64,000 bases of DNA from Artemia franciscana (lineage: Eukaryota; Arthropoda; Branchiopoda; Anostraca; Artemiidae), in contig NC_088863.1 in NCBI RefSeq assembly GCF_032884065.1, positions 61,139,512 to 61,203,511 of the forward strand. The letters run 5' to 3'. Shown here in pieces: positions 21,561-32,910 of the stretch. The notes under the pieces are model-generated. The model saw only the letters and a program-made list of their open reading frames with translations. It ran no database searches and was not told the DNA's origin. The translations under genes and the position numbers were made by a program. Position 1 is the first letter of the stretch, and each line of letters starts with the position of its first letter.

Positions 21561-22747
21561 GAGCAGCACAGGCCATATACTATACTGCAACTATTTCTAT
21601 ATAAAAAGAGGCCTATGTTGGTCATCAGTACTTTCAGGGTTAAGTCCAATTTTCTTTGGAATATGGGAATGTTATATTTGGTACAACATGACTTGTAGGC
21701 TAATGCAGGCTATTAGGATCTTTGTAAATTAACACAAGGTTAAACAATCCTAGTACATAAATAGGAAAGTCCAAATAAACTTCTCAAAATAAATAAATAA
21801 ATGACTCCCACTTCAAAAATTGAAAAACATACTTAGCCAATAGTCAATAATTATCAGTTAGACTATTGCTGTTATTATTGTTTTTTATGTAAGCAATGAT
21901 GACAATATTGATACTTTTGATACAATACTATATTGATTCTCCAATACAATATATTCTGATATGATAAGAAATCACTACTCTAATAAAATATCAATACTTT
22001 TGATATGAAGTTCCTTTGTTCACAATAATACCTTGGGAATTCCAAGATATAATCACAAAACTTCAAACTCTAAATATATAGGACATAACACTAAGGTTAG
22101 CCAATTAAAATGTTACTTAGGGTGCCACAGACTATTGGCATTTATTTCAGCTGACATGGCAGTAAGATTATCAAACAGTTTCTTGCTCATTCTACTATTA
22201 AGGGACAAGATATAAACTCCACATAACACCTTTTCATTCTTTCTTGATCCATTAATAAAAAACAGGAAATTCTCTTTATATTATTTTTTTTTAAGTTCAG
22301 CAAGTTTTTCTGGATGTATTGGATAGGGTTGAGTTTTATTGTCTACTATGAGAGTATTTTTATTGGGTAGCATCCAAGTCCATGGATGGGTTTGGAAAAA
22401 TTAGTGCCACTTGAAAACTTGCAATCTCTCTAAAAATTATCCAGTATGTAAGATAGTGGCTTTCATTTTTGAAAAAATAATTAATAAGGTGGAAATTTCT
22501 TCTTTTATTTATTTTTGACAGTAGTCAATTCCACACAACATGCTTACCCATGGATTGTTGGATTCAGTTTAAATCCTTTTTGAATAATGAACCCATAAAG
22601 ATTGTTTACATTTCAGAATCATATCTATCCTTTGGGTAAATATGTAATCTTAACAATTATTCAATATATAGAAGAGATGACCTTAATTTCACTACTAAAA
22701 AAAAGTGTGAAGCATGTCCATTTTTTAGCTCTCTAAAATCCCTCTCC
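21561..22747. other. No recognisable gene
   Basis: AT-rich, with several short direct repeats of ATACTTTTGATA between 21920 and 22010. No coding frame assigned. Confidence 0.5.
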
Positions 22748-23013
22748 AAAAAGACTAAAAATGTGTAAAGTGGGCTTGCTTACAGGTAATGTTACCAATA
22801 GAGCAAAGTGTATTAGTCCATGAGCCCTACAGGCAGCAGGGCAAGGTCTGTTTTCTATATTAATTCAACAAAGAGATATAAAACTAAAAACAAAAAAGAC
22901 CTCAAACAAGGTTTACTAAATAAATATAGAAGACAGACCTCTCTCATGGACTAATATGCTTTGCTCTATAGGTAATTTTACCTGTAAGCAAGCCCACTTT
23001 ACATATTTTTAGT
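22748..23013. mobile_element. MITE-like element with 70-bp terminal inverted repeats
   Basis: The left arm (22748-22820) begins CTAAAAATGTGTAAAGTGGG and the right arm (about 22942-23013) ends CCCACTTTACATATTTTTAG. I count roughly nine of ten arm positions matching over about 70 bases, with 120-130 bases between. No transposase. No target duplication is obvious. It directly abuts the LINE fragment that starts at 23014. Confidence 0.75.
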
Positions 23014-23465
23014 TTGCCCCAAGGAGGAGAAGGGTCAACCAGAAATAGATATGCTTCTCTAATAATGACAAAGAATTCATGGTCTCTTCATCATTGATTC
23101 ATCACAGCAGACAAGGGGTCATTCTAAGAAGTTCATAAAGGTCAATGCTCAGAGGAGGGAATGCCATCACTTCCTAACCAACCGGGTAGTAGACCAGTGG
23201 AAGTCTCTGAGTGATCATACTGTATCCATTAAGACCATCAAAGAATTCAAAGTCTCACTTGACAAGGAGTGGAGCAATAAGGAATGGAGGCTGGAATGGG
23301 ACACCTTGGAGTCTCAGACCAGAACATAAACCCTAGTCAATAAAACCAACTCAATATTCAAAACAATTCCAAATTGATCCACATGGCAATTTTTGAAGAA
23401 TTGCTGAGCAATGCTACAGGATGGAAAATCCTTCAATTGCTCCAAGTTGCAACTTAAGGTATTCA
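23014..23465 (+). pseudogene. CR1-like LINE ORF2 C-terminus and 3' tail
   Basis: The readable frame from about 23096 gives SSQQTRGHSKKFIKVNAQ, then 'HHFLTNRVVDQWKSLSDHTV', KEFKVSLDKEWSNKEWRLEW and a stop at 23328. It matches the C-terminus of the LINE at 14741-15995. The 3' UTR ends with a small GGATGGAAAATCC hairpin and TTGCTCCAAGTTGCAACTTAAGGT. Confidence 0.75.
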
Positions 23466-24465
23466 AAAGGTGTCTGGATGCCCTGATAACCTAGGCAGCC
23501 AGCATTATCCACTCATTACACAATTGTTTAAAAGACCAGTTTTCTCTAAGTTCCACATAGCACACAAGAATATATTTAATGAGAATAATTGGAACCCATG
23601 GACAGATAAATTGGCAAGCCTAGCATGTTGCTTCACCAGCCTGAAGTAATCACCCATCATTCGAATTTCAATATTGGCATATCGCGTCTCACATAAGCTA
23701 GAAAAACATAAACAAAAATTTAAGTAGTCTAATAGAAATACTCATTTATTGCATGTACATCTCACAACGTTTTTCTTTTTCAAATGATCTGATACAGAAG
23801 CAGTGCTGCCTTATGAAAACTAGAAATCATTGATTTCGAGTAGGTTTTTCTCCCCGAATTGTTTTTGTTTTTGATAAGTAAAATAATAATGAGTTAGCAA
23901 TTACTTTATAGTAGACATTAACAAAAACTTTATAAGGAACAATAATATCAAAAGAGTAGCTTTTTAAAAGATGAGATAAAAATCAGAGAAAAGTAAAGAT
24001 AACGGGTGCAGGAGTATTCACGAGAAAAGGGGAAAACTAAAGCAACAAATTATGGCATAAGGTAGGGGAAAACATCTTAAAGCTAAATGTTGGGGCTAGA
24101 TGGAGGGGGATAAGGGAAATGCCTAATAATTGTAAAGACCATTTATTTTATCATTTGAATTTCAGTTATCTTTTTTGTGGGTACTCATTGTAATTGTTGG
24201 TGATAGACCTAGACGCCACGCGACTGACTGCATACGCTCTGACGTTGAGACAAATTTCCGTGGCATGGCGTCACTCCGCCATGTGTCTGTATTTAATCTT
24301 ATGTTTCGTAGTAATTTGTGTATTTTGGTGTGCTAAGCAAAGTGACGTGCTGAGTAGATTGATGAAAGTTAATGGATATTGGATTCTAACCAGAAAGCGG
24401 AAATAAGAGCTAGGAGACAGAGCTGACAATGGATTTTATAATGCAGCATCATTAGCAGTATGTGC
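23466..24465. other. No recognisable gene
   Basis: Mostly AT-rich and unassigned. A more GC-rich patch lies at 24205-24275 (ACGCCACGCGACTGACTGCA, GGCATGGCGTCACTCCGCC). I cannot link it to a gene or promoter. Confidence 0.4.
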
Positions 24466-24880
24466 ATAGCTGTTTTGGTTTCCTCAATGTCCCCTTCAAC
24501 ACACCTAAACTTTAAATTAATACCATTAACAGTTCCTAAAGAATTTCTAATGTGCCTTCTTGATAGCCTGTTCTGTAGTGTGTTTTGATTTATTTCCTTA
24601 CATTTTTAATACATTCCAAATTTTTTGTCTTAATACCCTTAGTCTTCATAACAGCCTTAACTGTATTAGCAATATAATTAATAGTAGTAGCCGTAATTTT
24701 AGTGACAGTAAGTGCAGTAGAAGTAATAATAATAATAGTAGTAGCATGATTAGTAGAAAGGATAGCATTATGATGAAAATAGTTCCTTTTGATTGGTTCA
24801 ATATCCTCCGTAAAGCCCTGGTAGTTTTCATTTCACATACCAAACTGTTCCTAAAACTATTCCTAAGTCACTGGAACATC
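24466..24880. repeat. S1 repeat with internal degenerate trinucleotide array
   Basis: S1-type blocks (TCCCCTTCAACACACCTAAA, GTGTGTTTTGATTTA) surround a stretch of AGTAGTAGC, GTAATAATAATAATAGTAG and related units at 24660-24760. The same order (S1, trinucleotide array, S1) occurs at 4365-5850. Long leucine or serine/asparagine frames here only reflect the repeat. Confidence 0.6.
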
Positions 24881-25205
24881 GTAGAAAGCTATTTAATGGC
24901 TTATTTTAAAGTAAATTGCCACGTCTAGTGCATGTTTGTAATTAAAAAAAAATTAAATGCAATTAATTTCTTATGAAAAACTTCATTTTTCTTGAGCACT
25001 GTAGTAGATCATGTTATTATAACATCAGGAATCATCGGATCATCGGATATATCTGCAACCCAGTTATGAATTTTCCATTAAGGATTGATGTATTTCGTCA
25101 TAAACTTTGTCAGTCCAGAGGATCTCACTTTGTTGTTATTAATTTAAGTTTTGTTTAATGGCTCATTATATTATTAAAACTTTAAGTTGACAAACGTGTA
25201 AAAAT

Positions 25206-25278
25206 TGCCTGCAGCAGGAATTGAACCTGCAACCTTCGGATTAGAATTCAAACAGGCTATCGACTGCACCACGCATGC
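25206..25278 (-). tRNA. tRNA-Arg (UCU)-like gene or pseudogene
   Basis: The minus strand folds as a cloverleaf. The acceptor stem GCATGCG/TGCAGGC has one mismatch (A3-G70) and one G-U, with discriminator A at 25206. The D-arm is GTGC/GCCT with two pairs weakened. The anticodon stem is TTTGA/TCCGA, and its loop ATTCTAA gives anticodon UCU with U33 and A37. The variable loop is AGGTT. The T-stem GCAGG/CCTGC is perfect and its loop is TTCAATT. A T5 run follows the 3' end (25204-25200), as expected for RNA polymerase III termination. G19 of the D-loop is A, so this may be a pseudogene or the head of a tRNA-derived SINE. Confidence 0.55.
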
Positions 25279-25404
25279 TCTCAAATACCCAATGTCAAAA
25301 TACTTTTTGCTATCTGGGTTACAGTTGTAGCTATCAATCTGGATGTCAGCAACAGCTAGCAACCTAGTTTTACTAGGTTGAATCAAGAGCTGGAACTATG
25401 ATTG

Positions 25405-26480
25405 TATTATGGCACTTGTCTGTCGGCCAAGTGTCATATAGCTATCGCAGTTTCAGTCCGTCCGTCAGTCTGTCAGACCCAGTACTGCTAGTTTGGGCAC
25501 TTCCAGATAAGCTAGGACGGTGAAAGTTGACAGGCGTATGAGGGACGGACCAGATTGAATTTGAAATAGTTATTTCCCCAATTCGACCATCTGAGAAGAG
25601 TGGAGCGGCATTTAATTCAGAAAAATTAGAAGAAATCTGGTATTTTTAGCTTACGAACGGATGATCGTCTTAATAAAATTTGATGTTTAGAAGATCCTCT
25701 TGTCTCAGAAATCTTATTTCAAATCCCTACTTGATCTGGTGACATTGGGGGGAGTTGGAGGGGGAAACTGGAAATCTTCGAAAACGCTTAGAGTGGAGAG
25801 ACAGGGATGAAACTTGGTTAGGAAAATAATTACAAGTTCTAGATACATAATTGACGTAACCGGACCAGATCTGCTCTCTTTGGAGGAGTTGGGGAGGGAA
25901 GGGGGGTTTCCCGTGCTTTGGCGAGTTGGGTGCTTCTAGACGTGCTAGGACGATGAAAATTCGTATACGTGTCAAGGACATGCAAAAATTTAATTGGTAG
26001 CAGTCGTTCCCTGATTTGAGCATCTAGGGGGGGGCTAGAGGGAGGGGAGATCCGGAAAATTGAGGTATGTTTATCTTACGAATGCGTGATCGGATCTTAA
26101 TGAAATTTGATATGTAGAAAGATCTCATGTTTCAGATTTTCCATTTTCGATTCAGATCGGATCTCGTGGATATTTGGAGGGGAGTGGAAGGAGAAACCCA
26201 AATCTTAGGAACTGATATTCTTGGAAAATGCTTAGCGTGGTTGGATGAAGCTTAATGGAAAAAATAAGCACAAGTTTCAGACACGTGATTGTCATAGCCG
26301 GACCAGATCCGATCTCTTTAGGGGTGTTGGGGGGATTTGTTTTTGCGAGTTCGAAAATAAAAACTAGTTTTAGATACGTGATTGACATATCCGGACCAGA
26401 TCCGATCTTTTTGGGAGAGTTGGAGGGATTTCTAGTGCTTTGGTGAGTTTGGTGCTTCTTGAAATGCTAGGAAGATAAAA
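25405..26480 (+). repeat. G-rich dispersed repeat starting with an imperfect CACTTG palindrome
   Basis: It begins TTATGGCACTTG..CCAAGTGTCATATAGC, followed by TCCGTCCGTCAGTCTGTC, GCTAGTTTGGGCACTTCCAG and ATAAGCTAGGACG. The body contains repeated blocks of about 200-280 bases: GGAGTTGGAGGGGG, AACGCTTAGAGTGGAGAG, 'GATGAAACTTGG', CATAGCCGGACCAGATCCG. The same family starts at 63575 in the same orientation. Noncoding as far as I can see. Short open frames on both strands follow the repeat period. Confidence 0.75.
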
Positions 26481-26799
26481 AAACATGGATAACAAAAAAC
26501 AGACTGTTTTCAAGAAAGATCGATGGTTTTAAGAAAAAAGACTACTTCTAAGAAAAAATTACTGTTTCTACTAAAAATCCCGGTGCTTCGTGCCGGAAGA
26601 TGGGTGTCCCTCCTCTTCCCCCACCCTAATAGTCACGCTTGCCACAGTAACTGCAAAAACGATTTTACACCTTGGTATCTGCGTGGTATTAAACAATATC
26701 TACAAAAACAAAACTATTATATTACAAAATGCTGTATATGTGCCGTTTCTTTTAATTTCGTAGATGATTAAACCGCCTATGGGCCTTACAAAATTTCCT

Positions 26800-27760
26800 C
26801 ATAATTCTCAGATCGTCTTTGTGGTTCATCAGTGCAACGTTGTCTTGCCTTTTGCCCCATCATGCTATTGAAAGTCCATTGCGCAAGTTCAAAATTGTAC
26901 AGTCTTTTTGTCTTGGGTCTTTCATTAGTGAGAAAGTGAAGTAAGCGATTTTGATCATTAAGGTTGTTACAAGTAAAAAGTGAAGTGTTTTTTATTTTGA
27001 AAACATCTCATAAATTCCTTTTATCACATTAGTTCTAAGCTGGCCTATTTTTGTGGGCTATTTAGTAAAGCTACACTTAATATTTTGTTACCCTATTTAC
27101 TTCACGATTTCTATAACACTTTCCGAAGTTTCTACGACAAATTCTTCAATCCAAAATGTCCTGGTAAAAAGAAAAAGAAAACAAAAAATAAATAACCGAT
27201 ACAATGTGCCGGATGACCAGAATGTGACTACCATTTTATCTTATAGGCCATCTTATAAGCAAATACTTTATTTTTATAACTTGATGGTTATACCAAAAAA
27301 ATTGCAGCAGTGTACAAACTTTACTATTTGCCTCTCCTTTACCGAATTCACCGAGTCTAAGATACCATCTATCCCTTTTTCTATCAATTTGGGTACTGAA
27401 ATCCCCTAATAAATATACCATAGATTTACCTGAGATCCAGGCTATTTGTTCCTGTAATTGTACTTAAAATCCGCTTGGATAGCTACTATCTCTCTTAGTT
27501 GGCTCTAAAGGGTTATACACCACTATGGCTGATAATTTGAAATTTTTATCGTGAGACGCGCAGCTAAAACTTTATTTTTAACTCTTTCACAACCTAAAAA
27601 GGACTTAGAAGCTTCATTTCTTACAGTGAACCCTTATCCCTGGCTTTTTAACCCCTCATTCAAGGATTGGAATGAGCTGATAAATTATCAGCATCTTTGA
27701 CAATTCGAAAGAAGTAATTAAATCTAAACTGTCCTTCTGAATTGCAGAAATCGTGGGCTC
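26800..27760 (-). pseudogene. RTE-type LINE endonuclease fragment
   Basis: On the minus strand: SKSFLGCERVKNKVLAARLT, VVYNPLEPTKRDS, then 'ISGKSMVYLLGDFSTQIDRK', RDRWYLRLGEFGKGEANSK and LLQFFWYNHQVI. The LLGDFN-like box, the G..G.G..N...LL.F...N.LVI block and the Y.P......... layout are those of RTE-clade apurinic endonucleases. Downstream (26850-26960) KTKRLYNFELAQ resembles the post-endonuclease region. Several stops and frameshifts; the RT part is absent. Confidence 0.7.
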
Positions 27761-28014
27761 AAACAACGTAAACTACCCTCAGAAGATAAGTATTTCAAAT
27801 ATGAAACAGATTTAAATACTCGGCTTATTGTTTTAAGTAATTTACAATATTTTATGAGAGCTTACCTTTAAGCTAGTATTACGCTTGTGTCTCTGATAGA
27901 GGAGGTTCGATTTTGGACTAGCTCTGTGGAATTAAATTTTTAGGGGAAATTCCCTTAAATTACATTGGGCACGGTTTGGCTGGTATTCTTTTATATTCGT
28001 AAGAAAGTAAGTTA
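27761..28014. other. No recognisable gene
   Basis: AT-rich filler between the RTE fragment and the tandem duplication. Nothing assigned. Confidence 0.4.
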
Positions 28015-28018
28015 TGTC

Positions 28019-29120
28019 TAAAGTAAAACCATTGATCTGATCAATCATACAGGTTTTCGTCAAAACCTCATGGATTACAAAATTCAGTCATCAAATGAAT
28101 TACAGGTTCATAACAAAAATCAATCCAGCCTTACAATTGTATACATCGTCAGATGGCTTAAAGACAAGCAGAACGTTCAAAATATTACTGTAACGGCAAA
28201 TTGAATTTAATGGACCGAATTATGGTACAAGGTTTGCCAATCGCTATGTATCAGTTTACAATTAAATAAAAAAAACGACTTTTTTTTAACTGAAAGTAGG
28301 GAGCGAACTTAAAACCTAAAACGAACAGAAATCATTCCATTTATGAAGGGGACTCTCCCCTCTCCAACGTCTTGCTCTTGACTCTCGACTCTTTTGACTC
28401 TTTGTCACAACTCGAATTTTAAAAATGATAAAAACTTTAGCGTAAAGAGAGAGCCGTTTAGGAGAGGATAGTCCCTTTCATATCCGGAATGATTTCTGTT
28501 TGTTTTAAGTTTTGAGTTCGCTCCTTACTTTCAGTTAATTTTTTTAATATGATTTCTGAACGTTTTTCAAGTAATGTCAAAAGTAAAACCATTGATCTGA
28601 TCAAATATCCAGGGTTTTCGTTGAAACCTTATGGATTACAAAATTCAGTCATCAAATGAATTACAGGTTGATAACAAAAATCAATTCAGCATTACCTTTG
28701 TACATATCATCAGATGGCTTAAAGACAAGAAAAACGTTCAAAATATTGCAGTAACGGCAAATTGAATTTAATGGACCGAATTATGGTATAAGATGTGCCA
28801 ATCATTATGTCTCAGTTTACAATTAAATAAAAAAAAAACAACTTTTTCAACTGAAAGTAGGGAGCGAACTTAAAACCTAAAACGAACAGAAATTATTCGA
28901 TTTATGAAAGGGACTCTCCGCTCTCCAACGCCTTGCTCTTGACTCTCGACTCTTTTTACTCTTCGTCACAACTCTAATTTTAAAAATAATACAAACTTTA
29001 GCGTAAAGAGAGAGCCGTTGAGGAGAGGGCAGTCCCTTTCATATCCGGAATGATTTCTGTTCGCTTTAAGTTTTAAGTTTGCTCCTTACTTTCAGTTTTT
29101 TTTTATTGTAATTTCTGAAT
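28019..29120 (+). repeat. 560 bp tandem duplication, each unit ending in a foldback hairpin
   Basis: Unit one (28019-28578) and unit two (28579-29120) share AAGTAAAACCATTGATCTGA at 28021 and 28581, then long near-identical stretches. Each ends with the hairpin of the foldback family (GTAGGGAGCGAACTTAAAAC to CTTTCAGTT). The hairpins lie at about 28285-28540 and 28845-29100. In unit one the left arm has ATCATTCC and the right arm its complement GGAATGAT, against ATTACTCC in other family members. Confidence 0.85.
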
Positions 29121-29189
29121 GTTTTTCAACTAATGGAGATTTGAATTTGGCTCACCTTACATGAAAATTTAAAACAAAATTTAAATATT

Positions 29190-29640
29190 AATTTTGGAAG
29201 ATTTATGCCGGATATGAAGGGTGGTCCCTTTCTCAATGCCTTAGTATTTATGCTAAATATGTTAAAACTTTTAAAAAAAGCTTCCTATTCTAATTGAAAG
29301 GTCCCCGTGTTTCAATTCTCGTAAATAGTTAAATTTTAGCATAAATAGTGAAGTATCTAGGAGTTCCTTCCCATATAGAATAATATCTGTTCGTTTTTCA
29401 AATAATACCGAAAAATATGGCTGGTCCTTTATGAAATATACCCCTCCCCTTCAGGAAAATCTCCTCGGTGGAAATCTCATCCATTGTAAAATATATCCCC
29501 CCTTTGAAATAAGCATAAAAGTTCCATTCTTTTTTATATATATATTGGTATCAAATCTCCATTTTTTTAGAGTTTCGGTTACTATTGAGTTGGGCTGCTC
29601 CTTACTTACAGTTTGTTACCAGGAGCTATTAGAAAAAAGA
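29190..29640 (-). mobile_element. Old foldback-family piece
   Basis: A diverged hairpin (29200-29400: ATGAAGGGTGGTCCC / CTTCCCATATAG) is followed by the family's left end read on the minus strand near 29560-29630 (TTTAGAGTTTCGGTTACTAT, 'GCTCCTTACTTACAGTTTGTTACC'). The element middle is missing. Confidence 0.5.
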
Positions 29641-29944
29641 ACTCGCAAATTAATGATGAGAAAATAGTGCTACTGACTTAGTAGGCTGTACAACTATTTT
29701 GCCGAAGCTACCATGCGTCGCCAATTACAACGACTACGAGAAATCTTTAAACATGAAAGTTAGTGCTGATTTAAATATGCTGTTAGAGGGAATTACAAAA
29801 TTACATGTCCCCTGTGGAGGGCTATTTATTACTCAAGGGTTTGAGTGTCGCTAAATTTTTTAATTTTAAATTTTAAATTTTAAGTGACCTTTTAAATTTT
29901 TTTGAATAATCAGGAACTGTACAAAAAATGGATAATAGCCCCTT

Positions 29945-30340
29945 TTTTATTTATTTAAATATTAATCTTAACGCTAAGAGTATGATACGGAAACCACGGT
30001 AGCAACAGTGGCCAAGTACGGCTGTGAAACGTGGGCGCCTCAAAAAATTAAGATGGGTTTGCTTGACCTTTTCCAAAAAATAATTTCAGGCACCCTCTTT
30101 TGAGGCTTTTTTAACAACCTTGAAAGAAAGGTTAACATGGATGGGATACCTTTTACAGGTGAAAAATGATAAGCTGTCAAAATCTTATCAGGCTTATTAG
30201 GCATACATTTGGAGCCAAAAAAGGAGGGTCTCGTTTATGGAAAGAGGTCTGAGAAAAAATATGAGAAGAAACCTAAACTTTATAGGAGGGGCAAAAATTA
30301 AACTTTGGACAAACTAACGTTAAGATGAGCTTCTGTGGGT
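29945..30340 (+). pseudogene. RTE-type RT C-terminal fragment
   Basis: The plus strand reads TVATVAKYGCETWAPQKIK and 'MGLLDLFQKIISGTLF', then shifts to LTTLKERLTWMGYLLQVKN and later FMERGLRKNMRRN. 'YGCETWA', a DVF-like block and RW.GH/MGY are the standard RTE order after the RT. Opposite in strand to the RTE endonuclease fragment at 26800-27760, so it is a separate insertion. Confidence 0.65.
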
Positions 30341-30689
30341 GTATCTGACTATTTGCGGCAATAAAATAAGTTTTAACAGTTGTAGTAAATTGCAAAACTA
30401 AAGGCTATATTTTTAATTAGGTTTCAACTTTTTTTCTTTTTTAGGAAGACGTTTTGAAGCAATTAAAGAATCATCCAACACACCCTGACAAGGAGATCTA
30501 TTATTAATAAAAAAATTAAAGAACAGATGAATAATCAGGAATTGTACACAAAATGGATAACAGCCCCTTTTTATTTATTTCCATAAATTCTTCGAATTTT
30601 CAATAGATAAATTAATAGAATGTACATAACCTAAAAATGAAATAAAAATTCTTAATTTTTTTGCAAAACCCCTTGTCCAAGCTGTTTTG

Positions 30690-30930
30690 CATTTTTTTTT
30701 TTTTTTTTGGTATTAGTGATTTCACATCAATCTGGGTTCTGAGACAAACCTCGAAAGGTTTTTTGTTTCGAGAGAAGCTCCTCCGCTTATTGCTCCTTGA
30801 TCTAGGGCCTCTGGCCCAATCTTAATGACATCATCAACTGCTACACAAGATAAGAGTGAGAGTCAAGCTTTTGGATCAGAATCGATGATCAGTCAATCGC
30901 TTTACCAACTTGGCAATACTGGCCTCTAAG
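30690..30930 (-). mobile_element. tRNA-derived SINE
   Basis: Read on the minus strand, the head (30930 downward) has an A box TGCCAAGTTGGTAA and, about 45 bases later, a B box GCTTGACTCTC. An anticodon-stem-like ATTGA/TCGAT with loop CTGATCA lies between. About 150 bases of unrelated body follow, and the element ends in a poly(A) tail, seen as 17 T on the plus strand (30692-30708). This is the structure of an RNA polymerase III-transcribed retroposon mobilised by a LINE. No clear target duplication found. Confidence 0.7.
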
Positions 30931-31379
30931 GAGATTTTATACGAGCGTTTAGTGTTTCATTTGACAGGCTTCTGATGCGTGTTTGGATTTATTCCCAAAA
31001 TTCTGAATGAAGGATCCTTTGGAAGAAAGCCAGAGTTGATTAAAAGAATAAACGGAGAAACTTTTAAGTGAATTTTTTTTTTAAATAAATATAATCGAAC
31101 TATTAATAAAGAATATTTAGACATTGGAATGGAATATATGATTAGAGGAAAGAAATATTTTAAACTAAATACGAAAAAATCTTTTTCATTATTGATTTTA
31201 AAGGTGGAATGGCTGATCTATTTGCACCTAATTGTTTTGATTCTAAAGCAGTCAACTTTGCAAAGAAATTTCAAAGAAATTTAATTTTGATCTAACGAAA
31301 TGAAAATCTGCCATCCGTTTCGGTAGTTTTGGATGTGAAATTAAAACTTACAGCACTTGTTAGGTAGGGTGTTGATCTA

Positions 31380-31540
31380 ACAAAAAGACAAAGTTTGCAT
31401 CATAAGACTACTACTTCTACTCCTACAACTACTACTACTACTTCCATTATCATGACTGCTACTACTAAAGCTAAGACTACAACTATTAACAGTACTCCTA
31501 CTGCTTCTATTATAACTACTGGTACTGCTACTGTTACCTA
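31380..31540. repeat. Degenerate TAC/TAG trinucleotide array
   Basis: Repeated ACTACTACT, CTACTACTACT and ACTACTGGTACTGCTACTG units. It resembles the arrays at 24660-24760 and 4780-5700 and again sits at the edge of a satellite-like block. Confidence 0.75.
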
Positions 31541-32910
31541 AGGGCAATAAGACAAATATTTTGGGCAATATTGTAGCCACATTGAAATAAATCGAAACCC
31601 TATGTATATACAGGTTGTCAAGAGGACATATCAGCAATGCTTCGAAACTGGTTTATGATGTTAAGTTAAAAATTTTATCATATGTTGAAGGGTATGTTGA
31701 AAATAAGGTACTGTTTGCATACTGCTACTAATGCAACTACAACTACTGCTAAGCATAATTACAGAACCTTTCAACAATGCTGAAACAAATTGATGTCTCA
31801 AAACTTTGTTTGGATGTTTGTCATGGGAAATTTGGCGGGGGGGGGGGGGGTGTCTCAAATCACTTTGATTCCTAAAAGGGCACTATAACTTCCAATTTAA
31901 AATCAAATGAGACCCAACTGAATTTTATACGACAAACCCTGGAGGGATTGTTATATGTTCTTTGGACTATTTTAAATAAAATTGCAATCGCACAATTTCA
32001 ATTATATACATTTGGTGAAAACAAGAGTAGTTGGATAGGGGGGGGGTTTACTTGACCTCAATCACTATTGATTCTTAAAAAGGAATTATAATTTCCAATT
32101 TCAACCAAACGAGCGACCTCTACATTTTATGCAACCATCCTTGCCATAAGATGCTTGAATATCCCAGGGGCATAGCTTACAAACCCTCACCCTTTGGTTC
32201 TGATAGTTTGAATCAAATTGAATCAAAGGGCAATAAGACAAATATTTTGGGCAATATTGTAGCCACATTGAAATAAATCAAAACCCTATGTATATACAGG
32301 TTGTCAAGGGGACATATCAGCAATGCTTCGAAACTAGTTTGTGATGTTAAGTTAAAAATTTTATCATATGTTGAAGGGTATGTTGAAAATAAGGTACTGT
32401 TTGCATACTGCTACTAATGCAACTACAACTACTGCTAAGCATAATTACAGAACCTTTCAACAATGCTGAAACAAATTGATGTCTCAAAACTTTGTTTGGA
32501 TGTTTGTCATGGGAAATTTGGCGGGGGGGGGTGTCTCAAATCACTTTGATTCCTAAAAGGGCACTATAACTTCCAATTTAAAATCAAATGAGACCCAACT
32601 GAATTTTATACGACAATCCATGGGGGTTTTGCAAACCCTGGAGGGATTGTTATATGTTCTTTGGACTATTTTAAATAAAATTGCAATCGCACAATTTCAA
32701 TTATATACATTTGGTGAAAACAAGAGTAGTTGGATAGGGGGGGGGGTTTACTTGACCTCAATCACTATTGATTCTTAAAAAGGAATTAGAATTTCCAATT
32801 TCAACCAAACGAGCGACCTCTACATTTTATACAACCATCCTTGCCATAAGATGCTTGAATATCCCAGGGGCATAGCTTACAAACCCTCACCCTTTGGTTC
32901 TGATAGTTTG
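31541..32910. repeat. 685 bp near-identical tandem duplication
   Basis: The unit starts AGGGCAATAAGACAAATATT at 31541 and again at 32226. The copies differ at only a few positions: AGAGGACAT/AGGGGACAT, a G-run of different length, and a 22-base stretch (near 32618-32640) missing from copy one. The two ends share AAGGGCAATAAG. Recent duplication or an assembly duplicate. Confidence 0.9.

Noticed and set aside
24194..24410. GC-rich patch as a promoter or exon
   Set aside because: No TATA, splice or protein motif supports it.
24646..24843. Leucine-rich protein on the minus strand
   Set aside because: It is the translation of a degenerate AGT/AAT trinucleotide array.
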